A DNA stretch of 64,000 nucleotides, taken from assembly GCF_012184385.1 (NCBI RefSeq), contig NZ_VSRL01000003.1, positions 40,837 through 104,836 on the forward strand, read 5' to 3'. The notes below the pieces were generated by a model. That model worked only from the letters and a program-made list of their open reading frames with translations. It was not told where the DNA came from and did no database searches. How positions within the stretch are numbered: position 1 is the stretch's first letter; each line of letters opens with the position of its first letter. This document shows positions 10,127-18,588 of the stretch, one piece after another. The position numbers were made by a program, and so were the translations under genes. The DNA is from Lentzea indica. GTDB lineage: Bacteria > Actinomycetota > Actinomycetes > Mycobacteriales > Pseudonocardiaceae.

Positions 10127-11323
10127 ATGTCGTCCCCTGAGCAATGGACGCACCCTGAGCCGGACGCAGCGCCGGCCGCCACTGCCGCAAAACCGACAGC
10201 GGAACAGGTGATCGCAGGCTTGCGAGCAACAGACGAGGGCGGCGCCGACCTGGTGCAGCTCCTCACCCCCGAGGGTGAGCGGGTGTCGCACCCCGACTTC
10301 GACATCGACATCTCGGCGGAGGAGCTGCGCGGCCTGTACCGCGACATGGTCCTGATCCGCCGGGTCGACCGCGAGGCGAACGCGTTGCAGCGCAAGGGCC
10401 AGCTCGGCATCTGGGTGCCGCTGCTCGGCCAGGAGGCTGCGCAGATCGGCGCCGGCCGCGCGATGCGTCCGACCGACATGGCGTTCCCGAGCTACCGCGA
10501 GCACGGCATCGCGTGGACCCGCGGCATCAACCCGACGGAGCTGCTGGGCATCTTCCGCGGCACCGACCAGGGCACGTGGGACCCGGTCGAGAAGCGCTTC
10601 CACCCGTACACGATCGTCATCGGCAACCAGGTCCTCAACGCGGCCGGGTACGCGATGGGCCAGAAGTTCGACGGCAAGGTCGGCGACGACGACGGCGAAG
10701 CCACCATGTGCTTCTTCGGCGATGGCGCGACCTCGCAGGGTGACGTGCACGAGGGCTTCGTCTGGGCGGCCGTGTACGACGCGCCGCTGGTCTTCTTCTG
10801 CCAGAACAACCAGTGGGCCATCTCCGAGCCCACCGAGCGCCAGTCGCGCCTGCCGCTGTACCAGCGCGCCCGCGGCTACGGCTTCCCCGGCATCCGCGTC
10901 GACGGCAACGACGTGCTGGCCACGCTTGCCGTCACGCGCTGGGCGCTGGAGGAGTGCCGCCACGGCAACGGCCCGATCCTGATCGAGGCGTTCACCTACC
11001 GGATGGACGCGCACACCACCTCCGACGACCCGACCCGCTACCGGCTGTCGGACGAGCTGGAGCTGTGGAAGCTCAAGGACCCGATCGAGCGGGTCAAGGT
11101 CTACCTGGTCAAGCAGCAGTGGGCGGACCAGGCGTTCTTCGCCGAGGTCGAGGCCGACGCCGACGCGCTGGGCGAGGAGCTGCGCGAGTTCTGCACGAAC
11201 ATGCCGGACCCGCCGGCCGAACGGATCTTCAGCAACGTGTACGCGGAGGGGAACCCCAACCTCGAAGCGCAGCGCGACGAATTCCTCGACTACGTCTCGG
11301 GTTTTGCTGGAGGTGAGCACTGA
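10127..11323 (+). CDS. 2-oxoacid (pyruvate / branched-chain) dehydrogenase E1 alpha
   Basis: A 398-residue E1 alpha subunit that, with E1 beta, binds thiamine diphosphate and decarboxylates pyruvate or branched-chain 2-oxoacids. The diphosphate/Mg motif runs from GDGATSQGDVHEG to CQNNQW, and the phosphorylation-loop region YRMDAHTTSDDPTRYR is present. The start is the ATG at 10127 with GAGGAGA upstream; longer versions of the frame lack homology. Its stop overlaps the next start (TGATG at 11321-11325). Gene order E1 alpha, E1 beta, E2 matches the actinobacterial pdhABC/bkdABC operons. The N-terminal extension and E1 type favour a branched-chain or pyruvate complex; which one cannot be settled by eye. 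Confidence 0.93.
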   Translation: MSSPEQWTHPEPDAAPAATAAKPTAEQVIAGLRATDEGGADLVQLLTPEGERVSHPDFDIDISAEELRGLYRDMVLIRRVDREANALQRKGQLGIWVPLLGQEAAQIGAGRAMRPTDMAFPSYREHGIAWTRGINPTELLGIFRGTDQGTWDPVEKRFHPYTIVIGNQVLNAAGYAMGQKFDGKVGDDDGEATMCFFGDGATSQGDVHEGFVWAAVYDAPLVFFCQNNQWAISEPTERQSRLPLYQRARGYGFPGIRVDGNDVLATLAVTRWALEECRHGNGPILIEAFTYRMDAHTTSDDPTRYRLSDELELWKLKDPIERVKVYLVKQQWADQAFFAEVEADADALGEELREFCTNMPDPPAERIFSNVYAEGNPNLEAQRDEFLDYVSGFAGGEH

Positions 11324-12347
11324 TGGCTGCTCCGACCATGGATCGTTCCACGACCGCTGCCCCGGCCACCCCGGTGCAGACGCTCACGATCTCCAAGGCG
11401 CTCAACATGGGCCTGCGGGCGGCCATGGAGGCCAACCCCAAGGTCATCATGATGGGCGAGGACATCGGCAAGCTCGGCGGTGTCTTCCGGATCACCGATG
11501 GTCTGCAGAAGGACTTCGGTGAGCAGCGCGTGCTCGACACGCCGCTCGCGGAGTCCGGCATCATCGGCACGGCCGTCGGCCTCGCGATCCGCGGCTACCG
11601 CCCGGTCTGCGAGATCCAGTTCGACGGCTTCATCTTCCCCGGCTTCGACCAGATCGTGTCGCAGGTCGCGAAGCTGCACTACCGCACGCAGGGCAAGATC
11701 AAGATGCCCATCGTGATCCGCGTGCCGTTCGGTGGCGGCATCGGTGCCGTCGAGCACCACTCGGAGTCGCCCGAGTCGTACTTCGCGCACACCGCCGGCC
11801 TCAAGGTCGTCTCGTGCTCGAACCCTGCCGACGCGTACTGGATGATCCAGCAGGCGATCGACTGCGACGACCCGGTGCTGTTCTTCGAGCCCAAGCGCCG
11901 TTACTACGAGAAGGGCGAGTCGACACCACGGCCCAGCCGGGCCCGCTGTTCCAGTCGCGGGTTCTGCGCACCGGCACGGACGCGACGTTGGTCGCGTACG
12001 GCCCGATGGTGCGCACTGCCATCGACGCTGCCAACGCGGCCGCGGAGGACGGGACCTCGCTGGAGGTCATCGACCTGCGCACGCTGTCGCCGCTGGACCT
12101 GGCGCCCGTGTTCGAGTCGGTGCGCCGCACCGGCCGTCTGGTCGTCGTGTCCGAGGCGCCGTCCGAGTCCTCGATCGCCAGCGAGATTGCAGCCAAGGTC
12201 CAGCAGGAGTGCTTCTACTCGCTGCAGGCACCGGTGCTGCGGGTGACCGGCTTCGACACCCCGTACCCGCCGTCGAAGCTCGAGGAGGAGTTCCTCCCCG
12301 ACCTCGACCGGGTGCTGCACGCCGTCGACCGCTCTCTCGCCTGGTAA
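11323..12347 (+). pseudogene. 2-oxoacid dehydrogenase E1 beta, interrupted by a one-base frameshift
   Basis: The two halves of a normal E1 beta subunit (about 341 residues if repaired) lie in different frames. The first half, from the ATG at 11323, has the usual blocks MGEDIGKLGGVFRITDGL, DTPLAESGIIGTAVGLA, EIQFDGFIFPGFDQIVSQ and FFEPKRRYYEKGE. The second half, from about 11,924, continues in another frame with VDTTAQPGPLFQSRVL and ends with the transketolase C-terminal domain (EVIDLRTLSPLDL; EFLPDLDRVLHAVDRSLAW). One missing G in GAGTCGAC at about 11,920-11,928 (expected GAGGTCGAC) explains the break. The complex needs E1 beta and both flanking genes look intact, so a sequencing or assembly error is likely. 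If real, the operon product would be inactive. Confidence 0.88.
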
Positions 12348-12361
12348 GGGGAACTCCGGAA

Positions 12362-13756
12362 ATGCCGCAGTACAAGCAATTCCCCCTGCCGGACACGGCT
12401 GAGGGGCTGACAGAGGCCGAGATCCTCACCTGGCACGTCAAGCCGGGTGACACCGTCACGGTCAACCAGATCATCGTCGAGATCGAGACGGCCAAGGCCG
12501 CCGTCGAGCTGCCGTGCCCGTGGGCCGGCGTGGTGACCGAGCTGCTCGCGGAGCCCGGTCAGACCGTCGAGGTGGGCGTCCCGATCATCACGATCGACAC
12601 CGACCCCGGTGGCGCGGCCGCACCTGCTCCCGTCACCCCGGCCGCTGCCGAGTCCAACGGCACCTCGTCCGGCAAGATCGGCGAGGAGATGCCGGGCGGG
12701 CGCATCGCGACGCTCGTCGGCTACGGCCCGAAGTCCGGTGCCGCCAAGCGCCGTGCGCGCAAGGACGCTCCGGCCGTCGCCAAGGCCGCCGCGGCTTCGA
12801 TCACGCCGGCCGCTCCGGTCGTGCGGGCTCAGGAACCCGTTGCGGCGCCTGTCGCTGCGCCGGCTCCGGTGCAGGCGCCGGGTGGTTACGTGCCGCTGGC
12901 CAAGCCGCCGGTCCGCAAGCTGGCCAAGGACCTCGGCGTCGACCTGTACGCGCTCACGGGCTCCGGCCCGGACGGCGTGATCACGCGCGAGGACGTCGAA
13001 AGCGCCGTCTCCGCACCGGCTCCCGCCGCCGCTGCCCCGTCCTTTGTGGACAACGGCAGCCGCGAGCGCAGGGTGCCGATCAAGGGCGTCCGCAAGGCGA
13101 CCGCGCAGGCGATGGTGGACAGCGCGTTCACCGCGCCGCACGTCACCGAGTTCCTGACGGTTGACGTGACGCCGATGATGGACCTGCGCGCGCGCCTGAA
13201 GAACGCGCCGGAGTTCCGTGGCGTGAAGCTGACGCCGCTGGCGTTCTGCGCCAAGGCGGTCATCCTCGCCGCGCGCCGCACGCCCGACGTCAACGCGACG
13301 TGGGACGCCGCCGCGAACGAGATCGTCTACAAGGACTACGTCCACCTGGGCATCGCGGCCGCCACGCCGCGCGGCCTGGTGGTCCCGAAGGTCCGCGACG
13401 CCGACCGGATGTCGTTGAAGGAACTGGCGATCGCGCTCGACGAGCTCGCCACCGTCGCCCGTGACGGCAAGACCGCCCCTGCCGACATGATGAACGGCAC
13501 CATCACGATCACCAACGTCGGCGTCTTCGGCGTCGACACCGGCACGCCGATCCTCAACCCCGGCGAGTCCGCGATTCTCGCCCTGGGCGCGATCCGCGAC
13601 ATGCCGTGGGTGGTCGACGGCGAGATCAAGATTCGCAAGATCTGCCAGCTCGCGCTCTCCTTCGACCACCGCGTGGTCGACGGTCAGCAGGGCTCGCAGT
13701 TCCTGGCCGACGTCGGCGCGTTGCTCGCCGAGCCCGGCATCGCGATGACCTACTGA
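12362..13756 (+). CDS. Dihydrolipoamide acyltransferase (E2) of the 2-oxoacid dehydrogenase complex
   Basis: A 464-residue E2 with one lipoyl domain (residues about 1-77; the lipoylated lysine is K45 in EIETAKAAVEL), a long Ala/Pro linker, a peripheral-subunit-binding domain (about 178-216, KPPVRKLAKDLGVDLYALTG) and a catalytic acyltransferase domain ending with the active-site block SFDHRVVDGQQG. It moves acyl groups from E1 to CoA and forms the complex core. It starts at the ATG at 12362, 14 bp after E1 beta, and ends before a strong terminator. No E3 gene is adjacent, so dihydrolipoamide dehydrogenase must be encoded elsewhere. Confidence 0.93.
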   Translation: MPQYKQFPLPDTAEGLTEAEILTWHVKPGDTVTVNQIIVEIETAKAAVELPCPWAGVVTELLAEPGQTVEVGVPIITIDTDPGGAAAPAPVTPAAAESNGTSSGKIGEEMPGGRIATLVGYGPKSGAAKRRARKDAPAVAKAAAASITPAAPVVRAQEPVAAPVAAPAPVQAPGGYVPLAKPPVRKLAKDLGVDLYALTGSGPDGVITREDVESAVSAPAPAAAAPSFVDNGSRERRVPIKGVRKATAQAMVDSAFTAPHVTEFLTVDVTPMMDLRARLKNAPEFRGVKLTPLAFCAKAVILAARRTPDVNATWDAAANEIVYKDYVHLGIAAATPRGLVVPKVRDADRMSLKELAIALDELATVARDGKTAPADMMNGTITITNVGVFGVDTGTPILNPGESAILALGAIRDMPWVVDGEIKIRKICQLALSFDHRVVDGQQGSQFLADVGALLAEPGIAMTY

Positions 13757-13772
13757 GGCAGCTCGGTATGTG

Positions 13773-13806
13773 AGGGCCCGCGGACGTCTGTCCGCGGGCC
13801 CTTTCG
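13773..13806 (+). terminator. Rho-independent-type terminator after the E2 gene
   Basis: A perfect 12-bp stem, AGGGCCCGCGGA (13773-13784) against TCCGCGGGCCCT (13791-13802), with a 6-nt loop and a short T run. It lies 17 bp after the E2 stop and should end the operon. Confidence 0.8.
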
Positions 13807-13850
13807 TTCGACGCATGTGTGTCAACGCTCGAACTGAGGGGACGCACACA

Positions 13851-15350
13851 ATGCGCAAGCGACTGTCTTTGTTGATGACCGCGGGTCTGCTTCTGGGCCT
13901 GACCGAGGTGGCGCAGGCCGGCGAGACCGGCTTGGTGCGGACCGATGCCGGCCCCGTGCGCGGCACCGTTCTTGCTGATCACCAGCTGTACCAGGGGATT
14001 CCGTACGCGGCGCCGCCGGTGGGCGAGCTGCGGTGGCGCTCGCCGCGGCCGGTCACGCCGTGGACCACGCCCCGTGACGCCACCAAGCCAGGCCCGGCCT
14101 GCGCTCAGGCGGCCGGTGCGGGTTCGCCGAGCAGCACCGAGGACTGCCTGTACCTCAACGTGACCACGCCTTCGCGGCACGGGCGCAAGCCGGTCATGGT
14201 GTACATCCACGGCGGCGGCAACAGCTACCTGTCCGGCGAAGGGTTCGGCGCGCGGCGTCTGGCCGTGCAGGGCGACGTGGTGGTCGTGACGATCAACTAC
14301 CGGTTGGGCTTCTTCGGCTTCTTCGGGCATCCGGACCTGCCCGACTCGGGCGCGTACGGCATCGAGGACCAGCAGGCCGCCCTGCGATGGGTGCAGCGCA
14401 ACGCCGCCGCGTTCGGCGGGGATCCGCGCAACGTCACCGTTTTCGGCGAGTCCGGCGGTGCGTTCGACGTGTGTGCGCACGTGACGTCGCCGCTGTCACG
14501 CGGGCTGTTCCAGAAAGCCATCGCACAGAGCGGAGGCTGCTCCACGACGTGGGGTGCCAACGGCGTGATCCACACCAAGCCCGCTGGTGCCCCGTGGATC
14601 ACGAATTCCGCGGCCCGGTCCGATGCTGTCGCTGTCTCGGCTCAGCTCGGCTGCTCGGACGTCGCGTGCCTGCGTTCGTTGCCCGCAACGGCTTTCACCG
14701 CCATCGACCGGGGCGCGACCCCGGTGGTGATCGGCAACAGCGTGCTGCCGATGCACCCCGCCGACGCGTTGCGGTCCGGTCGCTTCAACCGCGTCCCGGT
14801 GATCTGGGGCAACACCCGTGACGAGGGCAGGCTGACGTCGGCGACCGTGCCGGAGCCGTTCGACTACCGGGGTTTGCTGGAGCAGTCGTTCGGTGCGGAG
14901 AAGGCAGCGAAGATCATCGCTGAGTACCCGGCGGGCGAGTCTGCACGTGTTGCCTATGGTGCTGTGCTCACGGACGGCGTGTGGGCGTGCAATCAGCTCG
15001 CCGATGATCGGCTGCTCTCCCGCTTCACGCCGACGTACGGCTACGAGTTCGCCGACCGCACCGCGCCGCTCGGATGGTTCAAGGACCTCTTCCCCAAGGG
15101 CTTCCCGCCCGGCGCCTGGCACTCGTCCGAGCTCGCCTACCTGTTCGACGTCCCGACGTTTGACCTCGACCTGGCCCAGCAGCGGCTCGCGGCGACGATG
15201 ATCCGCGACTGGACGACGTTCGCCCGCACCGGCAAGCCCGGCTGGGCGCGGTTCTCCACGGGCAACGTGCAGGAGTACGCGCTGGGGCGTGTCGGCCAGA
15301 TCAACGCTCTGACCAGGCACAACTGCTCGTTCTGGAACTCGATCGGTTAA
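13851..15350 (+). CDS. Secreted type-B carboxylesterase
   Basis: A 499-residue alpha/beta hydrolase of the carboxylesterase type B family, which hydrolyses ester bonds. A Sec signal peptide (MRKRLSLLMTAGLLLGLTEV, cleavage near AQA-GE) predicts export. The oxyanion loop MVYIHGGGNS, the nucleophile elbow FGESGGA, the acid residue region NTRDEGRL and a histidine in PGAWHSSELAY are all visible. The cysteine pattern EDCLYLNV is typical of the family. The start is the ATG at 13851; earlier in-frame codons fall inside the terminator of the preceding operon. It is followed after 44 bp by the MerR gene, which has its own promoter. The natural substrate is unknown. Confidence 0.9.
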   Translation: MRKRLSLLMTAGLLLGLTEVAQAGETGLVRTDAGPVRGTVLADHQLYQGIPYAAPPVGELRWRSPRPVTPWTTPRDATKPGPACAQAAGAGSPSSTEDCLYLNVTTPSRHGRKPVMVYIHGGGNSYLSGEGFGARRLAVQGDVVVVTINYRLGFFGFFGHPDLPDSGAYGIEDQQAALRWVQRNAAAFGGDPRNVTVFGESGGAFDVCAHVTSPLSRGLFQKAIAQSGGCSTTWGANGVIHTKPAGAPWITNSAARSDAVAVSAQLGCSDVACLRSLPATAFTAIDRGATPVVIGNSVLPMHPADALRSGRFNRVPVIWGNTRDEGRLTSATVPEPFDYRGLLEQSFGAEKAAKIIAEYPAGESARVAYGAVLTDGVWACNQLADDRLLSRFTPTYGYEFADRTAPLGWFKDLFPKGFPPGAWHSSELAYLFDVPTFDLDLAQQRLAATMIRDWTTFARTGKPGWARFSTGNVQEYALGRVGQINALTRHNCSFWNSIG

Positions 15351-15356
15351 TCGGGT

Positions 15357-15387
15357 TTGACTCTCCAGTCACTGGAGGGTTCAGAGT
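15357..15387 (+). promoter_or_regulatory. MerR-type promoter with long spacer and central palindrome
   Basis: TTGACT (15357-15362) and CAGAGT (15382-15387) are separated by 19 bp, the stretched spacing typical of MerR-controlled promoters. The spacer contains the perfect palindrome CTCCAG-TCA-CTGGAG (15363-15377). The GTG start of the merR-like gene lies 7 nt after the -10 box, so the transcript is probably leaderless and the gene autoregulated. Confidence 0.75.
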
Positions 15388-15394
15388 TGTCCCC

Positions 15395-16315
15395 GTGACG
15401 CGCTACCAGATCGGCGAGCTGGCCAGGATGACCGGCCTCACCGTCAGAACGATCCGGTTCTACTCCGACCAGGGCCTCATTCCGCCCACCTCCAGAACGG
15501 TCGGCGGCTACCGGACGTACGACGGTGAGGCGGTCGCCAAGCTCAAGCTCGTCCGCACGCTGAGAGATCTCGGTGTCGACCTGCCGACAGCCGGGCGGAT
15601 TCTCGCCCGCGAGGTGACGGTGACCGACGTGGCGCGTGCTCACGCAGAAGCGATCGACGCGCAGATGAAGACGTTGCGGCTGCGCCGTGCCGTCCTGCGC
15701 GCCGTCGCCAAAGGAGGGGAGATGGAACTGATGAACGAGTTGGCACGCATGTCGGACGAGGAGCGCCAGCGGATCCTCGACGACTTCTTCGAGGAGGTGT
15801 TCGGGCCCTACGAGCTGGATCCGCAGTTCGAGCAGCACATGCGATCCGTGCGGATCGAGCTGCCGGACGACCCGACGACCGAGCAGCTGGAGGCGTGGGT
15901 CGAGCTCGCGAAGCTCGTGCAGGACCCGGACTTCCGCGCGTCGGTCAAGCGGATGTCCCAGCAGCACGAGGAACGCCGCCGTGACGGCGCGGACATGAGC
16001 CCGCCGGCCGACAACCAGATGGAGGCGTTCAACTTCGCGATCGCCCAGGCGCGCGAGGCTCTCGAAGCCGGGATCACGCCGGAGTCGGATGCTGCTCGCG
16101 AGATCGTGAACCGCGTGAACGCCAACTGGGCGGAGGCGCTGGGCGTGCCGAACGACGAACGCGTCGTCGAGCGGCTGCGCACGTTCTCCGACTTCGCGGA
16201 CCCGCGTGCCGAGCGGTACTGGGTCCTGATCGCGAAGATCAACGGCTGGCCGGCCATGCCGGACCACTCGCGGGAGCGCGCCTGGCTGCGCGCTGCCGGA
16301 CAGCCGCTGGGCTAG
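15395..16315 (+). CDS. MerR family transcriptional regulator
   Basis: A 306-residue regulator. Residues 1-70 form the MerR winged helix-turn-helix (YQIGELARMTGLTVRTIRF followed by YSDQGLIPP and GGYRTYDGEAV). A helical linker (about 85-125) follows, then a long C-terminal domain of about 180 residues with a helical, acidic character and the end block ERYWVLIAKINGWP. This C-terminal domain is longer than in metal-sensing MerR proteins and suggests a small-molecule effector domain, but I do not recognise its ligand. The GTG start sits 7 nt after the -10 box of its own promoter, which carries the presumed operator. The small gene at 16387 may be co-regulated. Confidence 0.88.
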   Translation: MTRYQIGELARMTGLTVRTIRFYSDQGLIPPTSRTVGGYRTYDGEAVAKLKLVRTLRDLGVDLPTAGRILAREVTVTDVARAHAEAIDAQMKTLRLRRAVLRAVAKGGEMELMNELARMSDEERQRILDDFFEEVFGPYELDPQFEQHMRSVRIELPDDPTTEQLEAWVELAKLVQDPDFRASVKRMSQQHEERRRDGADMSPPADNQMEAFNFAIAQAREALEAGITPESDAAREIVNRVNANWAEALGVPNDERVVERLRTFSDFADPRAERYWVLIAKINGWPAMPDHSRERAWLRAAGQPLG

Positions 16316-16335
16316 ATCACACCCCGCGGTGAACG

Positions 16336-16363
16336 GGAACCAGCTGGGCGCCCAGCTCGTTCC
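16336..16363. repeat. 28-bp near-perfect palindrome
   Basis: GGAACCAGCTGGGC (16336-16349) is followed directly by GCCCAGCTCGTTCC (16350-16363), a 28-bp palindrome with one mismatched pair and no spacer. It lies between the MerR gene and the gene at 16387. It could be an operator or a hairpin; there is no T run after it, so a terminator role is less likely. Confidence 0.5.
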
Positions 16364-16386
16364 TGTAGCAACGAAGGGGGATCGTC

Positions 16387-16713
16387 ATGTCTGCTCTGTT
16401 CGAACTGCTCGGGGGAGTTCTCGGGGAGGCCTTCGGCCCCACCGGAGAAGATCATTCACGTGGCGACGGCGACGTCTTCCTGGACGGCCGCTGGCAGGAG
16501 GGCGAGCTGTTCTTCGGCCCCACGAAGATCGTCTGGGACGAGCGGATCATCTTCAGCAACGACGAGGGCCGGGTCGAGCAGATCATCGACCAGGACCCGC
16601 CGCACCCGAACTTCGTCGTGCTGCACTTCCGCCGCGCCGAGGACGTCGTGCTGCTCGCCGTGCACCGCCGCGAGCTCAAGCGCGTGGGCGCGGTCCTGAA
16701 GCTGCCTCTCTAA
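16387..16713 (+). CDS. Small conserved-looking protein of unknown function
   Basis: A 108-residue acidic protein that I do not recognise. The N-terminus (MSALFELLGGVLGEAFGPTG) is weakly amphipathic. The rest looks like a small beta-rich domain (GDVFLDGRWQEGELFFGPTKI, VVLHFRRAEDVVLLAVHRREL). No signal peptide or membrane helix is present. GGGGGA precedes the ATG at 16387 by 6 nt. The gene starts 71 bp after the MerR gene and its stop overlaps the convergent membrane-protein gene by 4 bp. It may be controlled through the palindrome at 16336-16363. Confidence 0.65.
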   Translation: MSALFELLGGVLGEAFGPTGEDHSRGDGDVFLDGRWQEGELFFGPTKIVWDERIIFSNDEGRVEQIIDQDPPHPNFVVLHFRRAEDVVLLAVHRRELKRVGAVLKLPL

Positions 16714-17171
16714 CCGGTCTCCCTGATCCTCACCGCCACCGCGCTGAACGCGACCCCGCCGGCCGCGATGGCCATCGCGGCCGCGCAGAACGCCCGCTGG
16801 TTCGCCGCCTGAGCAGCGAGGTACTGCTCCTCGGTCAGCACCCGCACGACCTTGCGCTGCGACGTCGTGTACTGCCCGTTCTCGTACTTCAGGTTGCCCG
16901 CGGTGGCTCCGCTCGCCAGCGTGACCAGCGCGATGATCCACCCGCCGTAGAACCCGATGGCGGCCAGGATGATCGCCCGCGACGGCAACGCCTCTTTGAG
17001 CAACCGGAACAGACCCTTGAGCCCGTTGGCGCGCAAGGGACCTCGCGCGGTCTTGACGAGCAGCAGCACGAACACCGCGATCGTCAGCGCGATGGCGACC
17101 ACGGCCATCCACGTGGGCAGCAGCGGTGCGCCCGGCAGCACCGTCGACACCACCACGAGCGCGTCGATCAC
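16710..17171 (-). CDS. Small membrane protein of unknown function
   Basis: A 153-residue integral membrane protein with three clear helices (about residues 22-40 WMAVVAIALTIAVFVLLLV; 68-88 IILAAIGFYGGWIIALVTLA; 128-146 AFCAAAMAIAAGGVAFSAVA) and a weaker N-terminal hydrophobic stretch. The second and third helices are separated by a polar loop containing YTTSQRKVVRVLTEEQYL. I do not recognise a family. It ends 4 bp inside the convergent gene at 16387-16713. The 138-bp gap to the next minus-strand gene shows no further gene. Confidence 0.65.
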   Translation of the reverse strand: MIDALVVVSTVLPGAPLLPTWMAVVAIALTIAVFVLLLVKTARGPLRANGLKGLFRLLKEALPSRAIILAAIGFYGGWIIALVTLASGATAGNLKYENGQYTTSQRKVVRVLTEEQYLAAQAANQRAFCAAAMAIAAGGVAFSAVAVRIRETG

Positions 17172-17309
17172 GGCGATCCCGGCCGCGCCCGCTGCACGGG
17201 CAAGAGCTTCATGGCTCGGGAGGACAAGTCCAACCTGGACGTTTACCGAGCCATAACCACCGACCGAGATGGTGTACGTGGCCCGCCGGGACAGGGGAAC
17301 GGCGGGCCA

Positions 17310-18038
17310 TCACCTGAGCCCCTTCACGACGTTCCGCAGCTCGGCCTCTTTGCGGTACAACGTCGGCACCGCCTTGGTGACCTTCGCCAGCAACACCGTC
17401 TGGTCCACCGGCGCCACCGCGTCCCACGTCAGCCCGCCGGGCTTGGCCAGCTGGTCCACCAGCCCGATCGCGGTCCTGGCCGTGTCCGCCGCCACCGTCA
17501 GCTCGGTCTTGCCGGCCTTGAGCGGTTGCGCCTCGACCACGGCCGCGGCCTCGGTGATCGCCCGTACCTGCCCAGGCAACGTGCAGGGCACCTCAGGCGA
17601 ATGCAGCCCCTTCTGCTTCTGCGCCGCCTCGGCGTTCGCCCCCTTGACCTGGCTGAGATGCCGGGCGTCGTTGACCGTGGGCACGGCCAGCCCGTCGGCG
17701 ATCAGCGCGGCGTTGACCAGCTTTCCGTCCTGTGTGGACACAGCAGCGAACTGCCCTTCCTTCGCAACGGTGACAGGAGTTCCTTCCGGCAACAGCTCGC
17801 TCAGCCGCTTCCTGGCCTCCTCGTGCAGGCACTCGCCCGCAGCGGGCGCGTCAACGTTCACGAGCCTGATCACCGTGACGCGGTCACCCTCGCGCACCTC
17901 GACCGTCTCCGCGTCGATCACGCGCACGACATGGCTGAAAACGACCGGTCGCGGGCGGTCCGCGACCGTCACGACGTAGGCACTGCTCGCGGCACCGGCC
18001 AGGACCCCGGCGGCCATGAGGTACACATTCGGGAGCAT
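17310..18038 (-). CDS. Membrane-anchored staphylococcal-nuclease-like (TNase fold) protein
   Basis: A 242-residue protein with an N-terminal hydrophobic anchor (MLPNVYLMAAGVLAGAASSA) and then an SNase/OB-fold-like domain (about residues 30-120): VVRVIDAETVEVREGDRVTV, IRLVNVDAPAAGECLHEEAR and LVNAALIADGLAVP follow the family pattern VxDGDT, RLxxIDxPE and VNxxLVxxGxA. The first catalytic arginine and the calcium-type aspartate positions look kept (IRLVNVDAP). The GR motif carrying the second catalytic arginine is replaced by QDGKL, so nuclease activity is doubtful. AGGGGGAA precedes the ATG at 18038. The C-terminal half (about 120 residues) is helical and unrecognised. Confidence 0.68.
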   Translation of the reverse strand: MLPNVYLMAAGVLAGAASSAYVVTVADRPRPVVFSHVVRVIDAETVEVREGDRVTVIRLVNVDAPAAGECLHEEARKRLSELLPEGTPVTVAKEGQFAAVSTQDGKLVNAALIADGLAVPTVNDARHLSQVKGANAEAAQKQKGLHSPEVPCTLPGQVRAITEAAAVVEAQPLKAGKTELTVAADTARTAIGLVDQLAKPGGLTWDAVAPVDQTVLLAKVTKAVPTLYRKEAELRNVVKGLR

Positions 18039-18152
18039 CTCGATTCCCCCTAACGCCGATCTGCTGGGCTGATCGGAGTAGTGGAATCCGGCGTTACTCC
18101 TCGCGTTCGCTGATTTACCGACGGCTAACCGACACGACCTACGTTCACGTAC

Positions 18153-18548
18153 GTGCTGATCAAACTGGGAATCGTCACGACCGGCGTAGCCCTGCTTCTT
18201 GGGGGAACAGCGCAAGCAGCAGAGCCGACCCCGCCGACCTGCCCGAGCGCGGTGCAGATCGGCTCGACCGGTGTCGTCAAACGCGGCACCACGACCATGG
18301 CCACCATCACGCAGTTCGAGGGATGCGGCGCCAAGTACGGCCACATCCGCGTCCAGGCGTCGAACCCGTTCCGCGCGTCGATCCGGCTCAGCGGCGGCGG
18401 CTCGTTCACGCCGCCCACGCAGGGCGCGCTCAACCAGCGTGACGTGTGGACGTCCAGCAAGGCGCTGAACGACAAGTGCACCGCGGCCGTCGGCACCGTG
18501 CAGATCGGCGAGGACGAGCTGACCGGGCGCAGCGGCCTGTCCTGCTGA
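18153..18548 (+). CDS. Small secreted protein of unknown function
   Basis: A 131-residue protein with a Sec signal peptide (MLIKLGIVTTGVALLLGGTA, cleavage after AQA). The mature part has four cysteines (PTCPS, EGCGAK, NDKCTA, GLSC) that probably form disulfide bonds, and a Ser/Thr/Gly-rich beta-like middle. No family is recognised. The GTG start at 18153 lies 7 nt after TACGTT (18140-18145), which fits a leaderless transcript; there is no ribosome site. Confidence 0.65.
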   Translation: MLIKLGIVTTGVALLLGGTAQAAEPTPPTCPSAVQIGSTGVVKRGTTTMATITQFEGCGAKYGHIRVQASNPFRASIRLSGGGSFTPPTQGALNQRDVWTSSKALNDKCTAAVGTVQIGEDELTGRSGLSC

Positions 18549-18558
18549 TCGAACGGGA

Positions 18559-18584
18559 GCGGGCGGCCCGAAAGCCGCCCGCCA
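18559..18584. terminator. Bidirectional hairpin between convergent genes
   Basis: GCGGGCGGC (18560-18568) pairs with GCCGCCCGC (18575-18583) around a CCGAAA loop. It lies between the end of the secreted-protein gene and the end of the convergent acyl-CoA dehydrogenase gene and can stop transcription from both sides. It lacks a long T run. Confidence 0.55.
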
Positions 18585-18588
18585 TCCC

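Noticed and set aside
11918..11930. Programmed frameshift in E1 beta
   Set aside because: No slippery heptamer and no downstream structure; E1 beta genes are not known to use frameshifting. A base error or mutation is simpler.
16710..18038. Single operon of the two minus-strand genes with the secreted-protein gene
   Set aside because: The secreted-protein gene (18153) is on the opposite strand and has its own leaderless promoter; the 138-bp gap between the minus-strand genes makes an operon uncertain.
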